The notes beneath the pieces are model-generated. The model saw nothing but the letters and a program-made list of their open reading frames with translations, searched no databases and had not been told where the DNA came from. A DNA stretch of 32,846 nucleotides from Deltaproteobacteria bacterium. GTDB taxonomy: Bacteria > Desulfobacterota > Binatia > HRBIN30. Of this stretch, positions 32,552 to 32,846 are shown one piece after another (the stretch's first letter is position 1; every line of letters starts with the position of its first letter). The position numbers and the translations under genes were made by a program. The DNA lies in assembly GCA_017860575.1 (NCBI GenBank), contig JAGDMS010000042.1, positions 1 to 32,846 on the forward strand. The letters are read 5' to 3'.

Positions 32552-32846
32552 ATGCGTACTTCGACCGGAACGCTTTGGAGACTGGCGCCTGCGTGCGTAC
32601 TGACGGCGGTCCTTCTGCTGGCCGCGTGGACGCCTACCGTGTGCCTGGCTGGGACGACCGTCGGAACGGGCTCTCCGGACAGTTGTACGGAGCAGGCCCT
32701 GGACGCCGCCCTCGCCGGCGGGGGCAGCGTCACCTTTGACTGCGGCGGCACAGCGGTCACCATCACGCTCACTACCCCCAAGACCATTGCCCTTGACACC
32801 AGCATCGACGGCGGCGCCCTCATCACGCTCAGCGGCGGCAGCACGG
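32552..32846 (+). CDS. Secreted beta-helix-type protein, cut by window edge
   Basis: An open frame from ATG 32552 runs off the window after 98 residues. It starts with a signal peptide (basic MRTSTGTLWR, hydrophobic VLTAVLLLAAW, cleavage likely near CLAG). The mature start includes GTGSPDSCTEQALDAALAGG and then SVTFDCGGTAVTITLTTPKT, with IDGGALITLSGG. This is the opening seen in many large secreted right-handed beta-helix or choice-of-anchor proteins. Whether it ends in a PEP-CTERM or other sorting signal cannot be seen. The ribosome site (AGGG) is modest. It is divergent from the SRAP gene. Confidence 0.72.
   Translation, partial: MRTSTGTLWRLAPACVLTAVLLLAAWTPTVCLAGTTVGTGSPDSCTEQALDAALAGGGSVTFDCGGTAVTITLTTPKTIALDTSIDGGALITLSGGST

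Noticed and set aside
1-32846. tRNA, rRNA, integrase or attachment sites
   Set aside because: I looked for T-loop-like GGTTCGA motifs and integrase motifs on both strands and found none that fold or read convincingly.

Overview
The window is GC-rich, gene-dense Gram-negative DNA. It carries lpxA, a ccm heme exporter, the regulatory wing of a PEP-CTERM/exosortase (XrtA) locus, acyl-CoA metabolism genes and a phaR-type regulator. This mix fits an uncultured proteobacterium-like, Deltaproteobacteria- or Binatota-type lineage. That placement is inference from gene content only; no rRNA or tRNA gene is visible.

Region 1 (1-8700) is regulatory. On the minus strand lie an ExeA/XrtA-type AAA ATPase and a Crp/Fnr regulator split by a 22-bp tandem duplication. 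On the plus strand follow the PrsK kinase, the sigma-54 activator PrsR and a NusG/RfaH-like elongation factor. Next comes a 0.5-kb gap with a near-consensus sigma-54 promoter and two copies of a roughly 22-bp motif at enhancer distance. It leads into an orphan IS3-orfA-like HTH gene and a soluble histidine kinase. I read this as a PrsR/RpoN-controlled circuit. The exosortase, the polysaccharide enzymes and PEP-CTERM substrates are not in the window.

Region 2 (8700-16200) holds a ferritin-like protein, a membrane-tethered TPR metallopeptidase and a short Cys-rich protein. It then holds an acyl-CoA cluster: a ligase, a 48-residue enoyl-CoA hydratase stub, an acyl-CoA dehydrogenase and an SDR without its catalytic Tyr. 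A small secreted protein closes it.

Region 3 (16300-23000, minus strand) has a membrane GAF histidine kinase and an envelope operon read ccmA-ccmB-ccmC-ccmD-yacG-lpxA-plsC. A REP-like inverted repeat sits between ccmA and ccmB and encodes the last residues of CcmA.

Region 4 (23100-32846) has gloB with an operator-like dyad, a serine acetyltransferase, phaR, a YkgJ-type Cys-cluster protein, a zinc-ribbon-like ORF, an MFS transporter, DedA, a HEAT-repeat-like protein, a phosphotriesterase-family hydrolase, an SRAP protein with an unusual insert, and the start of a secreted beta-helix-type protein cut by the window edge. A heptamer repeat (TTGGACT-type) occurs both between genes and inside the SRAP insert.
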